From contig NZ_PZZP01000001.1 of assembly GCF_003046315.1 (NCBI RefSeq), positions 496,001-560,000 on the forward strand: a stretch of DNA of 64,000 nt, given 5' to 3'. Within the stretch, counting starts at the first letter, position 1. Each line of letters opens with the position of its first letter. The translations under genes and the position numbers were made by a program. Positions 1 through 8,074 of the stretch are shown piece after piece. This DNA comes from Desmospora activa DSM 45169. GTDB lineage: Bacteria > Bacillota > Bacilli > Thermoactinomycetales > DSM-45169. Under the pieces are notes generated by a model. It saw only the letters and a list, made by a program, of their open reading frames with translations. It was not told the DNA's origin and did not search any database.

Positions 1-1
1 G

Positions 2-640
2 AAAAGCAAGGATATCTCCAAGCAAAACTTAGTTGAAAAGATCCTGGTCAAAAAAGAAGGCGGTTTATGTTATGAACTAAATTCGATTTTCTATTTCTTC
101 TTGATCGAAAACGGTTTTGACGCCGTCCTTGTGCGTGGGGTTGTATATAAAAATGAGTTACAAGAATATCTGACAATCGGAAGAACCCATGTTGCCATCC
201 TCATTACGCATAAAGAGCAAAAGTATCTAATCGATACCGGTTTTGGAGGGAATCTGCCATTAAAGCCTGTTCCTTTAACCAGGGAGGTTGTAGCCTCTGA
301 TAATGGAGAATTTCGGGTCAAGAAAGAAAAAAGTGAACACGGGGACTACATTTTGGAGTTGAAATTGAAACATAAAGATACGGATTGGAAAATAGGATAT
401 GCTTTTGATTCCAAAAAGCCCATCTCAGATGTATCGGAGTTTAATGATATCCAACGAATCATCACTGAACACCCAGACTCTCCATTTAATAAAAGTCCTT
501 TGATTACCAAACTGACCAACCGCGGAAATATAACATTGACAAACACTTCATTTACACAATGGGATAATGGACTCGTTACAAAAGAGAAAATCGAGAGCGA
601 AAGATTTAATGAGCTGTTAAAACGATATTTTGAAATGTAG
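2..640 (+). CDS. Arylamine N-acetyltransferase, 5'-truncated by window edge
   Basis: The frame is open from the first bases of the window, so the start lies outside it. The product is the C-terminal ~212 residues of an arylamine N-acetyltransferase (NAT/NhoA family, usually 250-280 residues). These cytosolic enzymes move an acetyl group from acetyl-CoA to arylamines or hydrazines through a Cys-His-Asp triad. All three triad members are visible: Cys in GGLCYELN (codon at 68-70), His in the strand after GRTH, and Asp in LIDTGFGG. The family call is firm from this triad and its spacing; the natural substrate is unknown. The rest of the gene and its operon context are not visible. Confidence 0.9.
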   Translation, partial: KSKDISKQNLVEKILVKKEGGLCYELNSIFYFFLIENGFDAVLVRGVVYKNELQEYLTIGRTHVAILITHKEQKYLIDTGFGGNLPLKPVPLTREVVASDNGEFRVKKEKSEHGDYILELKLKHKDTDWKIGYAFDSKKPISDVSEFNDIQRIITEHPDSPFNKSPLITKLTNRGNITLTNTSFTQWDNGLVTKEKIESERFNELLKRYFEM

Positions 641-840
641 GGTTCACCATTGTTTGAACGGGGATTCATCGATCACCGATCACCGATCGATAAGTACCCG
701 TCTTTTTTGTGCTTAAAAAGTGAGCGGAAAAAGGGAAGTCAATGCCAAAGTTTTATCTCAACTAATCCTTTTGGCGTATTTTCACAAAAAGGACAAAATG
801 GGACATCAAAAAGAAATCCTACTTACGAATAATTGAATAG

Positions 841-880
841 GGCATCAGAAGATGCCACATGAAAAGGGGGAAAACTGAAT
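841..880 (+). promoter_or_regulatory. Leader hairpin and ribosome-binding site of the surface protein gene
   Basis: A short perfect hairpin (GGCATC-agaa-GATGCC, 841-856) lies just before a strong AAAAGGGGG ribosome-binding site about ten bases ahead of the ATG at 881. It may influence mRNA stability or translation; this is inference. No clear promoter was identified in the 240-bp gap before the gene. Confidence 0.4.
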
Positions 881-1882
881 ATGGCAACCTTGTTGAGAAG
901 AGTGGCATTACTTGCAATCTTAGCGCTCTTTATGGCTCCATTGTCCGCGTATGCGACTGAAGGGGATTCCTATGCGCTGGATGTAACAACCGAGGTAGAA
1001 GGGAATAGTATTTCGGTTACAGCCACCATTGAAAATGCGGAAACAGCTACATCAGGGGAGTGGAAAATCGTCCCCTTTGGAAAAAACAATGCAGGTAAGC
1101 CGGCAACTCAACCACAATCTGAGGAATTAAGCTTCTCCGGTACCTGGAACGATCTTGCACCCGGGGAATACTGCTTTAAGGTGCACTATACCGGCAAGTT
1201 GGATGGTGCGACATCCAACACTGTCTTAAAAAAGGACAAAGTGTGTGCAACCGTAGAGGGTGTCGATGAACCGGGTGATGAAAACGGTAACGATGGAGAA
1301 GAACCATCGAATGAAGAACCGAAAGAAGAAGAGCCTGAGGAATCTCCTGTAACGGAATGCACTGATCTGGAAAACTTAGATCCGGAAGATTTCCATGAGA
1401 TCACCATCGATCAAAAAGATGCCGGAGACTCCATCAAAGTTACTGCAACATTGCCGGGCAACAATGTAGACGGCGCATGGGAGTTCATGGCTGGTTTGTG
1501 GGATGCAGAAGAGCCGGATGTGGTGGAAACCAAAATTGCTACCGAAAAAACCGTAACCTTCTCCATTCCGAAGAGCAAGTTGGCCAAAGAAGGCGATTAC
1601 CTCATCTTAGTTGTCTTCTCCGGCACCATTGACGGAAAGGAATGTCAGTGGGGTATTGGATTGGATGGCTTCTACCTGGAGGATGAGGAAGGGGCAATCG
1701 CTCCTCCGACAAAGGATGTGCCGAAACCAACCACTCCTGAAGGAAAAGAACGGGTCATTAAAAATGCAAAAGGTGGAAAAATGCCGAACACTGCAGCACC
1801 GATGGTTACCAACTTCGCCTTGGGCGCGTTAATGATGGTAGCAGGGGTAGGTCTGCTGGTATATCGCCGCTTTAGCTTCTAA
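881..1882 (+). CDS. Secreted cell-wall-anchored protein with MPNTA sorting signal
   Basis: This 333-residue protein of unknown function is built like a sortase substrate. It has a signal peptide (residues 1-26, ending SAYA) and a C-terminal signal made of MPNTA, a hydrophobic segment and the tail YRRFSF. MPNTA is close to the LPNTA motif used by class D sortases rather than classical LPXTG. Between these lie two related beta-rich modules, about residues 27-125 and 165-270. Each runs from an S-I-x-V-T-A-T strand through a G-x-W-x-F/I strand to a G-(T/K)-(I/L)-D-G turn. A highly acidic Glu/Pro/Asn linker (about 127-158) separates them. The gene stands alone and ends in a strong terminator. No sortase gene is visible here. 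Confidence 0.8.
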   Translation: MATLLRRVALLAILALFMAPLSAYATEGDSYALDVTTEVEGNSISVTATIENAETATSGEWKIVPFGKNNAGKPATQPQSEELSFSGTWNDLAPGEYCFKVHYTGKLDGATSNTVLKKDKVCATVEGVDEPGDENGNDGEEPSNEEPKEEEPEESPVTECTDLENLDPEDFHEITIDQKDAGDSIKVTATLPGNNVDGAWEFMAGLWDAEEPDVVETKIATEKTVTFSIPKSKLAKEGDYLILVVFSGTIDGKECQWGIGLDGFYLEDEEGAIAPPTKDVPKPTTPEGKERVIKNAKGGKMPNTAAPMVTNFALGALMMVAGVGLLVYRRFSF

Positions 1883-1896
1883 TTGGATACAAACTG

Positions 1897-1929
1897 AACC
1901 GACTTTGCTGCGGCAGAGTCGGTTTTTTT
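1897..1929 (+). terminator. Rho-independent terminator
   Basis: AACCGACT(T)TGC / GCAGAGTCGGTT stem followed by a run of seven T. It closes the transcript of the surface protein gene. Confidence 0.9.
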
Positions 1930-2111
1930 ATCTATTCATGATATAATAAATTTCTACATTTTCCGATATTGGATAGCGATTGGATGGGTCTCAAATGTAA
2001 TCTTCCACCTTTTACACTTCATAGAACCGATTTTTTTGCTAAAAGCGAAGTGCTGACGAAGGGGAACCCTCGAACGTAAACATCGTTGAAAAATCTTGAG
2101 AGGTGCAACAA

Positions 2112-2897
2112 ATGGAACGAATATATAAATATCCACGTACACCCCATATCTCCGGTTCCGGATTGCAAGCGGGGGACGAGGATTTAAATACAGTCTCCTT
2201 TCATGAGTTGGCGGGAAAACGACTCGTGGTGGAGGAGAAGATGGACGGGGCCAACAGCGGGATTAGTTTTGATGAAAAAGGACAGCTCTATCTGCAAAGC
2301 AGAGGGCATTTTTTAATGGGTGGTGCGCGCGAAGCACAGTTTCATCTTTTGAAGAGTTGGGCCCATCGATATGCGGGGGAACTGTGGGCGTTGTTGGGAA
2401 AGCGCTATGTCATGTACGGTGAGTGGCTTTACGCCAAACATACCGTTTTTTATACGGATTTGCCCCATTACTTCCTGGAGTTTGATATCTATGACAAAGA
2501 ACAGGATCAATTTTTGTCCACTGAGCGTCGACGGGATATGCTGACAGCAGCTCCTTTTATTGTGTCGGTTAAAGTGCTGATTGAAGGTAGCTTCCGATCT
2601 CTGCGTCAGTTGCAAGCCTGGATCGGTGATTCCCACTTTATTGCAGCAGATCATGTACAACAATTGCGTGCTGCGGCGGCTGCCCAAGGAATGGACCCAG
2701 AGCGAGTGGTGCGGGAGACGGATATGAGCAGAAAGATGGAAGGGCTGTATATCAAGTTGGAAGAGAATGGGGTGGTAAAAGGACGTTATAAGTATGTTCG
2801 TAACGGTTTTTTACAAACCATTCTCGACTCCAACAGCCATTGGATGGAGCGGCCGTTATTGCCCAATCGGCTGCAAAAGGGGGTGTCGTTATTTTGA
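2112..2897 (+). CDS. ATP-dependent RNA ligase family protein
   Basis: This 261-residue protein belongs to the covalent nucleotidyltransferase superfamily and probably seals RNA or nicked nucleic acid ends. The motifs appear in order: motif I KMDGAN (lysine ~43, the predicted AMP-accepting residue), motif III GEW (~103-105), motif IV EGLYIK (~210-215) and motif V GRYKYVR (~224-230). It is a compact ligase, nearer Rnl2-like enzymes than T4 Rnl1. ATG 2112 fits a GAGAGGTG ribosome-binding site; a GTG at 2103 is in frame but badly spaced. Its stop overlaps the TTG start of the HD-Pnk gene (TTGA), which implies translational coupling. Whether RNA or DNA is sealed cannot be told from sequence. Confidence 0.88.
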   Translation: MERIYKYPRTPHISGSGLQAGDEDLNTVSFHELAGKRLVVEEKMDGANSGISFDEKGQLYLQSRGHFLMGGAREAQFHLLKSWAHRYAGELWALLGKRYVMYGEWLYAKHTVFYTDLPHYFLEFDIYDKEQDQFLSTERRRDMLTAAPFIVSVKVLIEGSFRSLRQLQAWIGDSHFIAADHVQQLRAAAAAQGMDPERVVRETDMSRKMEGLYIKLEENGVVKGRYKYVRNGFLQTILDSNSHWMERPLLPNRLQKGVSLF

Positions 2898-4027
2898 ATG
2901 AATGGACCTTTCCCCATTGCCCACAGCCACTGGCTTGGGAAATCGACTGGGAGCGGATTGTTGCGCGATATGAATGGGTACAGGCATTGGCGGGTGTGGC
3001 ACAAGATCCGATTTATCATGCTGAGGGCGATGTTCTCATCCATACGGAAATGGTGGCAAAAGCGATGGTGGGTTTACAGGACTGGCGCGAGTTGACACCG
3101 ACGGAACGGTCGATCCTGTTTGCCGCTGCCTTGCTGCATGATGTAGCCAAACCGATATGTACGCGCACAGAGGTAGACGGTTCCATCAGCTCCCGCGGTC
3201 ATGCTCGTATCGGTGCGACCATGGCATATCTTCATCTTTGTGATGGGAAGGAAGCAAGTATCGTTGCGCCGACTTCCCTTCGTCGCCAAATTGCAGCATT
3301 GGTGCGTTACCATGGATTGCCGCTGTGGTTTTTGGAGCGACCGGAGCCGGAGCGGCTCCTTTATGCTGCCAGCCAAAGTGTACGCTTGGATTGGGTGGCG
3401 TTGTTGGCGGAGGCGGATGTACGAGGACGGACCTGTGATGATCAGGAGGAATTATTGCAGCGGGTTGATCTCTTCCGGGAGTTTTGTCAGGAGTTGGGCT
3501 GTTATACCAAACCGTATCCTTTTGGCAGTGATCACAGCCGTTTTCGCTATTTTCGCGGTCTGCAACGTGATCCCGCTTATACCGCTTACGATGAGTCCAC
3601 TTTTGAAGTGGTGCTGATGATGGGACTGCCAGGGGCAGGCAAAGATACATGGATCCGTCGTCATTTGCCGACTTGGCCGGTTATTTCTTTGGATCAGATA
3701 CGGAACGAGCGCAACATCAGTCCCAAAGGGCCACAAGGGGAGGTGGTGCATGCGGCTAAAGAAGAAGCGCGTGCACTTTTGCGGGAACAGCGCTCCTTCG
3801 TCTGGAATGCGACCAATATTACGCGGATGACACGGAATGGATTGATCGACCTTTTTGCCGCCTACAACGCCTGTATCCGCATCGTATTTGTGGATACACC
3901 CCTGCCTGTGATTTTAAAACAGAATCGCAAGAGAGAAGAATCGGTGCCGGAAGCCGTTATCCAGAGACTAAGAAATAAGCTGGAGCTTCCAGATCTCACA
4001 GAGGCGCATCGATTGGATTTTGTATAG
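2894..4027 (+). CDS. HD-Pnk: HD phosphoesterase-polynucleotide 5'-kinase fusion
   Basis: This 377-residue two-domain end-healing enzyme has an N-terminal HD metal phosphohydrolase (His ~50, HD dyad ~82-83 in LLHDVAKP, His ~103). A C-terminal P-loop kinase follows (GLPGAGKDT, ~244-252). The architecture matches the HD-Pnk family characterised from Runella slithyformis. There the HD domain removes 2',3'-cyclic or 3' phosphates and the kinase phosphorylates 5'-OH ends; such genes are often next to an ATP-dependent ligase, as here. I chose TTG 2894 because AAAGGGGGTG lies about ten bases upstream and it overlaps the ligase stop; an upstream TTG at 2840 is less likely. With the ligase it could rejoin cleaved RNA. 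Confidence 0.87.
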   Translation: MNEWTFPHCPQPLAWEIDWERIVARYEWVQALAGVAQDPIYHAEGDVLIHTEMVAKAMVGLQDWRELTPTERSILFAAALLHDVAKPICTRTEVDGSISSRGHARIGATMAYLHLCDGKEASIVAPTSLRRQIAALVRYHGLPLWFLERPEPERLLYAASQSVRLDWVALLAEADVRGRTCDDQEELLQRVDLFREFCQELGCYTKPYPFGSDHSRFRYFRGLQRDPAYTAYDESTFEVVLMMGLPGAGKDTWIRRHLPTWPVISLDQIRNERNISPKGPQGEVVHAAKEEARALLREQRSFVWNATNITRMTRNGLIDLFAAYNACIRIVFVDTPLPVILKQNRKREESVPEAVIQRLRNKLELPDLTEAHRLDFV

Positions 4028-4095
4028 CGGCAACGACGGGGCAAAGAGAAAATGTATTTCGCTCACGAGAAGGATTGCGCCAGGGGAGTGGAAGG

Positions 4096-4296
4096 ATGGG
4101 GCATCGTGCCAATTTAATTATGATAAACGGGGACTCCTATGACTTACATTACGATCGTTGGTTGGGCAATGTGATTCCCGGTGTTTTCTTTTGGGGCCGG
4201 ATAGAAAGACGAATGTTAGCAAGAGCGATTGCTGCAGTTAAAGTGGAGGTCCAACAGAAAAGAAATCCGGATGCACTTCAAAAGGGAGCCTGGTAG
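4096..4296 (+). CDS. Short hypothetical protein, possible remnant of a longer gene
   Basis: This 66-residue open frame starts MGHRANLIMINGD and contains YDLHYDRW and FFWGRIERRM. The opening resembles the N-terminus of longer uncharacterised bacterial proteins that begin in a similar way, so it may be a truncated derivative. That is recollection, not a search result. A GGGGAG ribosome-binding site lies about eight bases ahead of the ATG. The stop codon falls inside the loop of the following terminator, so the last codons form the 5' arm of the stem, which is unusual. It could be a functional small protein or decay debris. Confidence 0.45.
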   Translation: MGHRANLIMINGDSYDLHYDRWLGNVIPGVFFWGRIERRMLARAIAAVKVEVQQKRNPDALQKGAW

Positions 4297-4313
4297 GAAG
4301 GCTCCCTTTTTCG
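4281..4313. terminator. Bidirectional terminator between convergent genes
   Basis: AAAGGGAGCC / GGCTCCCTTTTT stem with T-runs on both strands. It overlaps the final codons of the short plus-strand ORF and lies just beyond the stop of the minus-strand gene at 4318. Confidence 0.85.
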
Positions 4314-4317
4314 AGAT

Positions 4318-4653
4318 TTATTTTGTTAAGATGGTATGGGTGGTTTGTTCTACATCGTGATATTGATCCAGGAGCGATTGTAACTGGGCTTCGGCTTGAT
4401 CCAGCTTTCCTTCCAAGTAGAAGGATTCCGCCTTTAACGTTGTTTGTGTAATGGAAGCCAGCTGGTGATGCATCTTCTGATGTAGTCCTTGATATTCAGC
4501 GGGTACATTGAGGGTGTATAGATCCAGGTGTTTTTGGGTAAGGTAGGAGGCGAGTTGGGCCGTTTGATGCCATTGCTCTTTTCCGGGAGTAGTATGCTCA
4601 ATCTGATCAATCTGGGATTGGATCTCTTTTTCCATGGGACTTGTAATCGTCAT
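4318..4653 (-). CDS. Small helical hypothetical protein
   Basis: This 111-residue protein is rich in Gln, Glu, Leu and His and has heptad-like spacing throughout (for example around LYLEGKLDQAEAQLQSLLDQ-type segments). That suggests an all-alpha or coiled-coil cytosolic protein. It has no signal peptide, membrane segment or Cys cluster. I do not recognise the family. The start at 4653 has only a weak GGGATT upstream; an internal ATG, seven codons in, is possible. It is convergent with the short plus-strand ORF and shares its terminator. Confidence 0.6.
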   Translation of the reverse strand: MTITSPMEKEIQSQIDQIEHTTPGKEQWHQTAQLASYLTQKHLDLYTLNVPAEYQGLHQKMHHQLASITQTTLKAESFYLEGKLDQAEAQLQSLLDQYHDVEQTTHTILTK

Positions 4654-4715
4654 TCTAATCCCGTCGGCAATTTTTATGAATTTCTGTGGTAAATCAGATT
4701 TCCTTTATTTTTTTC

Positions 4716-4745
4716 TTGCAAAGTAGTGGAGATATCAAGTATAAT
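4716..4745 (+). promoter_or_regulatory. Promoter of the tRNA-Pro gene
   Basis: TTGCAA (4716-4721), an 18-bp spacer and a perfect TATAAT (4740-4745), about 80 bp upstream of the tRNA. Confidence 0.75.
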
Positions 4746-4826
4746 TATCGTTGCGGTGTTTGATTCAGCTGAAGTGCTTGAAAGAAGTTCAGTATTTTGG
4801 TTCGCAGGATTCACCGCACCAATAAC

Positions 4827-4903
4827 CGGGACGTGGCTCAGCTTGGTAGAGCACCTGCTTTGGGAGCAGGGGGTCGCAGGTTCAAATCCTGTCGTCCCGA
4901 CCA
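4827..4903 (+). tRNA. tRNA-Pro (anticodon TGG), CCA encoded
   Basis: The full cloverleaf can be drawn. The acceptor stem is CGGGACG/CGTCCCG. The anticodon stem CCTGC/GCAGG encloses a TTTGGGA loop with anticodon TGG (4861-4863). The T arm is GCAGG-TTCAAAT-CCTGT, and a discriminator A is followed by a genomically encoded CCA. It is a single tRNA gene with its own promoter and terminator. Confidence 0.97.
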
Positions 4904-4907
4904 TGAT

Positions 4908-4938
4908 AAAAAACGGACCTTGCGGGGTCCGTTTTTCT
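4908..4938 (+). terminator. Terminator of tRNA-Pro
   Basis: AAAACGGACC / GGTCCGTTTTT stem, beginning five bases after the CCA end. Confidence 0.9.
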
Positions 4939-5069
4939 GTTGGGGATTTTAGGTTTGTCAACAGAGATGATAAGTGTCATTTGTATCTGCTGACCCCTGT
5001 GAATATGCGTTCCCCCGTTTCCACGATACAATCTGTCTAGAAAATGATATTGAGAAATGGGGAGAATCG

Positions 5070-6260
5070 ATGACGCATTCAAACAAACGGATCCAGCTAC
5101 TCGATATGTGGCGCGGATTTGCAATTTTAGGTACACTGGGGACGAATATATGGCTGTTTGCTAATCTGGGAGACTTATCGTACACTTTTGGCTTTGATCG
5201 TGCGCCGTGGTGGACTTCCTTTGATGAGTTTGTACGGGTGTTTACCCTGTTCTTGGTCAATGGTAAATTCCTTGGGATGTTGACGATTCTCTTCGGTGTT
5301 GGGCTGGAATTAAAGTATCGGCAAGCGTTGCGCAAAGGAAATGCCTGGCCCGGCATCTACCTCTGGATTTCCTTGATTTTATTGGCGGAAGGTCTGATCC
5401 ATTTTACGCTGGTGATGGAATACGATATTTTGATGAGTTATGCGGTGACAGCCATGATCGTCTCCCTAATCGTCAAATTTGGCGACCGGGCGATCAAATC
5501 GGCGATGTGGGTTTTTGGCGGGTTTCATCTTTTAGGCATATTATTGCTTCTCGGCGTTATCTTGTATTCCAATCTTGTCGGTGGACAGGTGTCTATGGGC
5601 GATATGACGCAGGTGGTTACCCTTTATCAAAACGGGACTTGGCTGGAGCAACTGCAATATCGCCTGACTGATTTTTGGGTACTTCGCCTTGAAGTGATCT
5701 TTGTGATTCCGATGAATATATTTTTGTTTCTTTTAGGTGTTCGACTGATGCGGTCCGGTGCCTTTTCTTCCGATGATCACGGCAAACACATGCGCCGCAA
5801 AATGCTGCGAATTGGTCTTTTTATCGGGATTCCGCTAAACTTGCTCCTGTTTGTACCAGGAGGCGCGTTTGATTTGCTGGTTCGTTATTTATTTTCACCG
5901 TTTTTAGCTGTCGGATATATGGGCTTGATTGCGATGTTGGTTGAAAAAACCCCTCGTTTTTGGCTGTGGTCTTCGGTTGAGAAAGTCGGAAAAATGGCCC
6001 TCAGTTGCTATGTGTTGCAAAATGTGGTTTCTTCGATTCTCTTTTACGGATGGGGTTTGGGATTAGGCGGACAGGTGGATGCGGTGACAACGGTGGCGAT
6101 ATGGTTTGGCATCAGCTTGTTTCAACTTGGTTTCGCCTGGCTTTGGTTGCAACTGTTTCGCTCGGGGCCGATGGAAACCTTTCGTCGATATCTTGCTGCA
6201 TGGCCGACTGGAGGCAGGATGAATGCTGCAAAAACTGTATCCTCGAGATCAAATCGATAA
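5070..6260 (+). CDS. DUF418 family polytopic membrane protein
   Basis: This 396-residue membrane protein of the DUF418 (YeiB-like) family has about eight to ten hydrophobic segments. It opens with the typical I-x-x-L-D-x-x-R-G-F-A-I-L-G-x-L stretch (residues 7-22). DUF418 proteins are thought to be transporters or acyltransferase-like membrane proteins, but no biochemical role is established. ATG 5070 follows GGGGAG by a good distance; the frame is open further upstream but lacks a ribosome-binding site there. Its 3' end overlaps the sensor kinase gene by 38 bases, so the three genes to 7952 form one coupled operon. The protein may be linked to the signal sensed. Confidence 0.85.
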   Translation: MTHSNKRIQLLDMWRGFAILGTLGTNIWLFANLGDLSYTFGFDRAPWWTSFDEFVRVFTLFLVNGKFLGMLTILFGVGLELKYRQALRKGNAWPGIYLWISLILLAEGLIHFTLVMEYDILMSYAVTAMIVSLIVKFGDRAIKSAMWVFGGFHLLGILLLLGVILYSNLVGGQVSMGDMTQVVTLYQNGTWLEQLQYRLTDFWVLRLEVIFVIPMNIFLFLLGVRLMRSGAFSSDDHGKHMRRKMLRIGLFIGIPLNLLLFVPGGAFDLLVRYLFSPFLAVGYMGLIAMLVEKTPRFWLWSSVEKVGKMALSCYVLQNVVSSILFYGWGLGLGGQVDAVTTVAIWFGISLFQLGFAWLWLQLFRSGPMETFRRYLAAWPTGGRMNAAKTVSSRSNR

Positions 6261-7350
6261 ATATTTGTTCGTTGATGTGATTGCGTTTGTTTCATTGGCT
6301 TATCAAGTGTTTCTCGTGTACCATTCCTTTGGGTTCATCGGAAGTTTCCTCTTATATGGTATCTATTTCGGGGCATATTATGTAGGCTTGTGGTATCAGG
6401 ATTGGCGAATTGTAATCTCTATCTATACAGGTTGTGGGGTGCTGGCGGTTTTAGGGCTTTTCTATCATCCCTTTCTCACTTTTTATGCTTTTATACAAGC
6501 AGCTCAACTGGGATTAGTCCGTTCCAAGCGTTTAATCGGAGTTAGCATGCTGGCCATTTTGGTCATGCATGCAACAGTGTATTACGGACGAGAAGGGGAA
6601 TGGACAGGGTTTGGGGAGTCTTATTACCTGTTACTGCTTATTTTGCAACTGCTTACCCCCATGATTCTTTATATCATTCAACGATCGCGTTCATTGGGTG
6701 ATGCGTTGGATGAAGCCAACAAAAAAATTGAACGCTATGCCCAAGAAGAGGAACGGAATCGCATTGCACGCGATTTGCACGATACACTGGGACAAACCTT
6801 GACGATGATCAAAATGAAAAGCGAGCTGGCGATGCGGTTGATGGATAAAGAATCGAAGCAGGCAAAACAGGAAATGAAAGAAGTGATGGAAACATCTCGC
6901 TTTGCGTTAAAGCAAGTACGGGAAGTGGTTACATCGATGAAGCATGTGTCGGTGGCGGAGGAGATTAAACAGGGGCAAATCCTTTTCCAAACAGCTAAAG
7001 TAGATGTAATTATAAAAGAATCAGGCCCGCAACCGAATTTATCCCAGGTGAAGGAAACGATGTTGGCGCTTTCGATGCGGGAAGCGTTCACCAATGTAAT
7101 GAAGCACAGTCAAGCACAGACCTGTACCGTTCAGCTGGGCTGGAAGAGTGACGGTCAGTATGTAGTTAAAGTGGTGGATGACGGTGTTGGGTTAACGAAT
7201 AAAGAAAAACTGGGACATGGAATCGAATCGATGCGAGAGCGGATGCATTTAGTTGGTGGATCTGCTGTGGTGGGAGCGTCTGTCGATGGCGGCTTTGTCG
7301 TCACTTTAAGTATTCCGGCCAATCACGGGAAGGATGAGAAGGGGCCATGA
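6223..7350 (+). CDS. Sensor histidine kinase, NarL/DesK type
   Basis: This 375-residue membrane kinase has four to six hydrophobic segments in residues 13-155 and no large extracellular domain, then a short coiled stretch. The HisKA_3 phosphoacceptor motif RDLHDTLGQ follows (His ~186), and a HATPase_c domain has its N box at MREAFTNVMKHS and glycine motifs VDDGVGL and GHGIESM. The layout resembles DesK, which senses membrane thickness, so an envelope or lipid signal is plausible but unproven. It is translationally coupled at both ends: 38-bp overlap with the DUF418 gene and ATGA overlap with the response regulator. A GGAGG ribosome-binding site precedes ATG 6223. Confidence 0.92.
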   Translation: MLQKLYPRDQIDKYLFVDVIAFVSLAYQVFLVYHSFGFIGSFLLYGIYFGAYYVGLWYQDWRIVISIYTGCGVLAVLGLFYHPFLTFYAFIQAAQLGLVRSKRLIGVSMLAILVMHATVYYGREGEWTGFGESYYLLLLILQLLTPMILYIIQRSRSLGDALDEANKKIERYAQEEERNRIARDLHDTLGQTLTMIKMKSELAMRLMDKESKQAKQEMKEVMETSRFALKQVREVVTSMKHVSVAEEIKQGQILFQTAKVDVIIKESGPQPNLSQVKETMLALSMREAFTNVMKHSQAQTCTVQLGWKSDGQYVVKVVDDGVGLTNKEKLGHGIESMRERMHLVGGSAVVGASVDGGFVVTLSIPANHGKDEKGP

Positions 7351-7952
7351 TCCGCATTGTAATCGCCGAAGATCAGCAGATGCTGCGGGGTGCGCTGACG
7401 TCGTTGCTGCAACTGGAAGAGGATATTGAGGTAGTGGCGCAAGTGGCCAATGGCAAAGATGCTCTTGATATGATTGAACACCATCAACCGGATATATGCC
7501 TCTTAGATATTGAGATTCCCATGATGACCGGCCTGCAGGTAGCCGCACAGATCCGACACCGCCAATGGCCATGTAAGATCATGATTGTAACCACCTTTGC
7601 CCGACCGGGCTACTTGCAAAAAGCAACTGAGATGCAAGTGGACGGCTATTTGTTGAAGGATGAACCGATTGACACCTTGGTAGATGCGATTCGCAAAGTG
7701 ATGAAGGGGGAGAAAGTGATCAGCCCTGAGTTGGCTGTTGCTCTGTTCCAGCACGAGGAAAACCCCCTGACTGAGCGGGAGCGGGAAGTGCTCCGTTTGG
7801 TCAAGCAAGGAAAGAGTACAAGGCAAATCGCTCAAGTTCTCTTTTTGACCACTGGCACCATTCGCAATTATCTTTCTGCCGCTATACAAAAAATGGAGGC
7901 CAACTCAAGGCAGCAAGCGATCATAAAAGCGGAAGAGAAAGGCTGGATATAA
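7347..7952 (+). CDS. Response regulator, NarL/LuxR family (DesR-like)
   Basis: This 201-residue partner of the upstream kinase has a receiver domain with acidic residues Glu-Asp at 8-9, phosphoacceptor Asp ~54 in CLLDIEIP and Lys in LLKDEP. A C-terminal LuxR-type helix-turn-helix (LTEREREVLRLV through FLTTGTIRNYLS) would bind DNA. It shares a stop/start overlap with the kinase gene. It closely resembles DesR in length and helix sequence, but no fatty-acid desaturase gene is in the window, so the target is unknown. The DUF418 gene in the same operon is a candidate. Confidence 0.93.
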   Translation: MIRIVIAEDQQMLRGALTSLLQLEEDIEVVAQVANGKDALDMIEHHQPDICLLDIEIPMMTGLQVAAQIRHRQWPCKIMIVTTFARPGYLQKATEMQVDGYLLKDEPIDTLVDAIRKVMKGEKVISPELAVALFQHEENPLTEREREVLRLVKQGKSTRQIAQVLFLTTGTIRNYLSAAIQKMEANSRQQAIIKAEEKGWI

Positions 7953-7958
7953 GATAGG

Positions 7959-7990
7959 GAAGCCCCGGCCAAACGTGGGCTTCTTCTTGT
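7959..7990 (+). terminator. Terminator of the two-component operon
   Basis: GAAGCCC / GGGCTTC stem with a TTCTTGTTG tail. Confidence 0.75.
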
Positions 7991-8074
7991 TGTTCTATCA
8001 AGGGCGGTAGTCGTTATTATAAAATGGATATGGATCAATCAAAAACCATCATCCCAAGGGAAAGGAGTAAAGTC

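Noticed and set aside
650-832. 60-codon plus-strand frame after the N-acetyltransferase gene
   Set aside because: No ribosome-binding site, TTG start, low-complexity opening from a GATCACC repeat and no protein-like pattern.
1957-1978. TTCCGATATTGG resembling the start of the shared AraC-type motif
   Set aside because: Only the first block matches; the ATTCC and TAATAAGACG blocks are missing, so it is probably chance.
4974-5069. Upstream extension of the DUF418 gene
   Set aside because: Open frame only; no ribosome-binding site, and ATG 5070 has one plus the family's conserved N-terminus.
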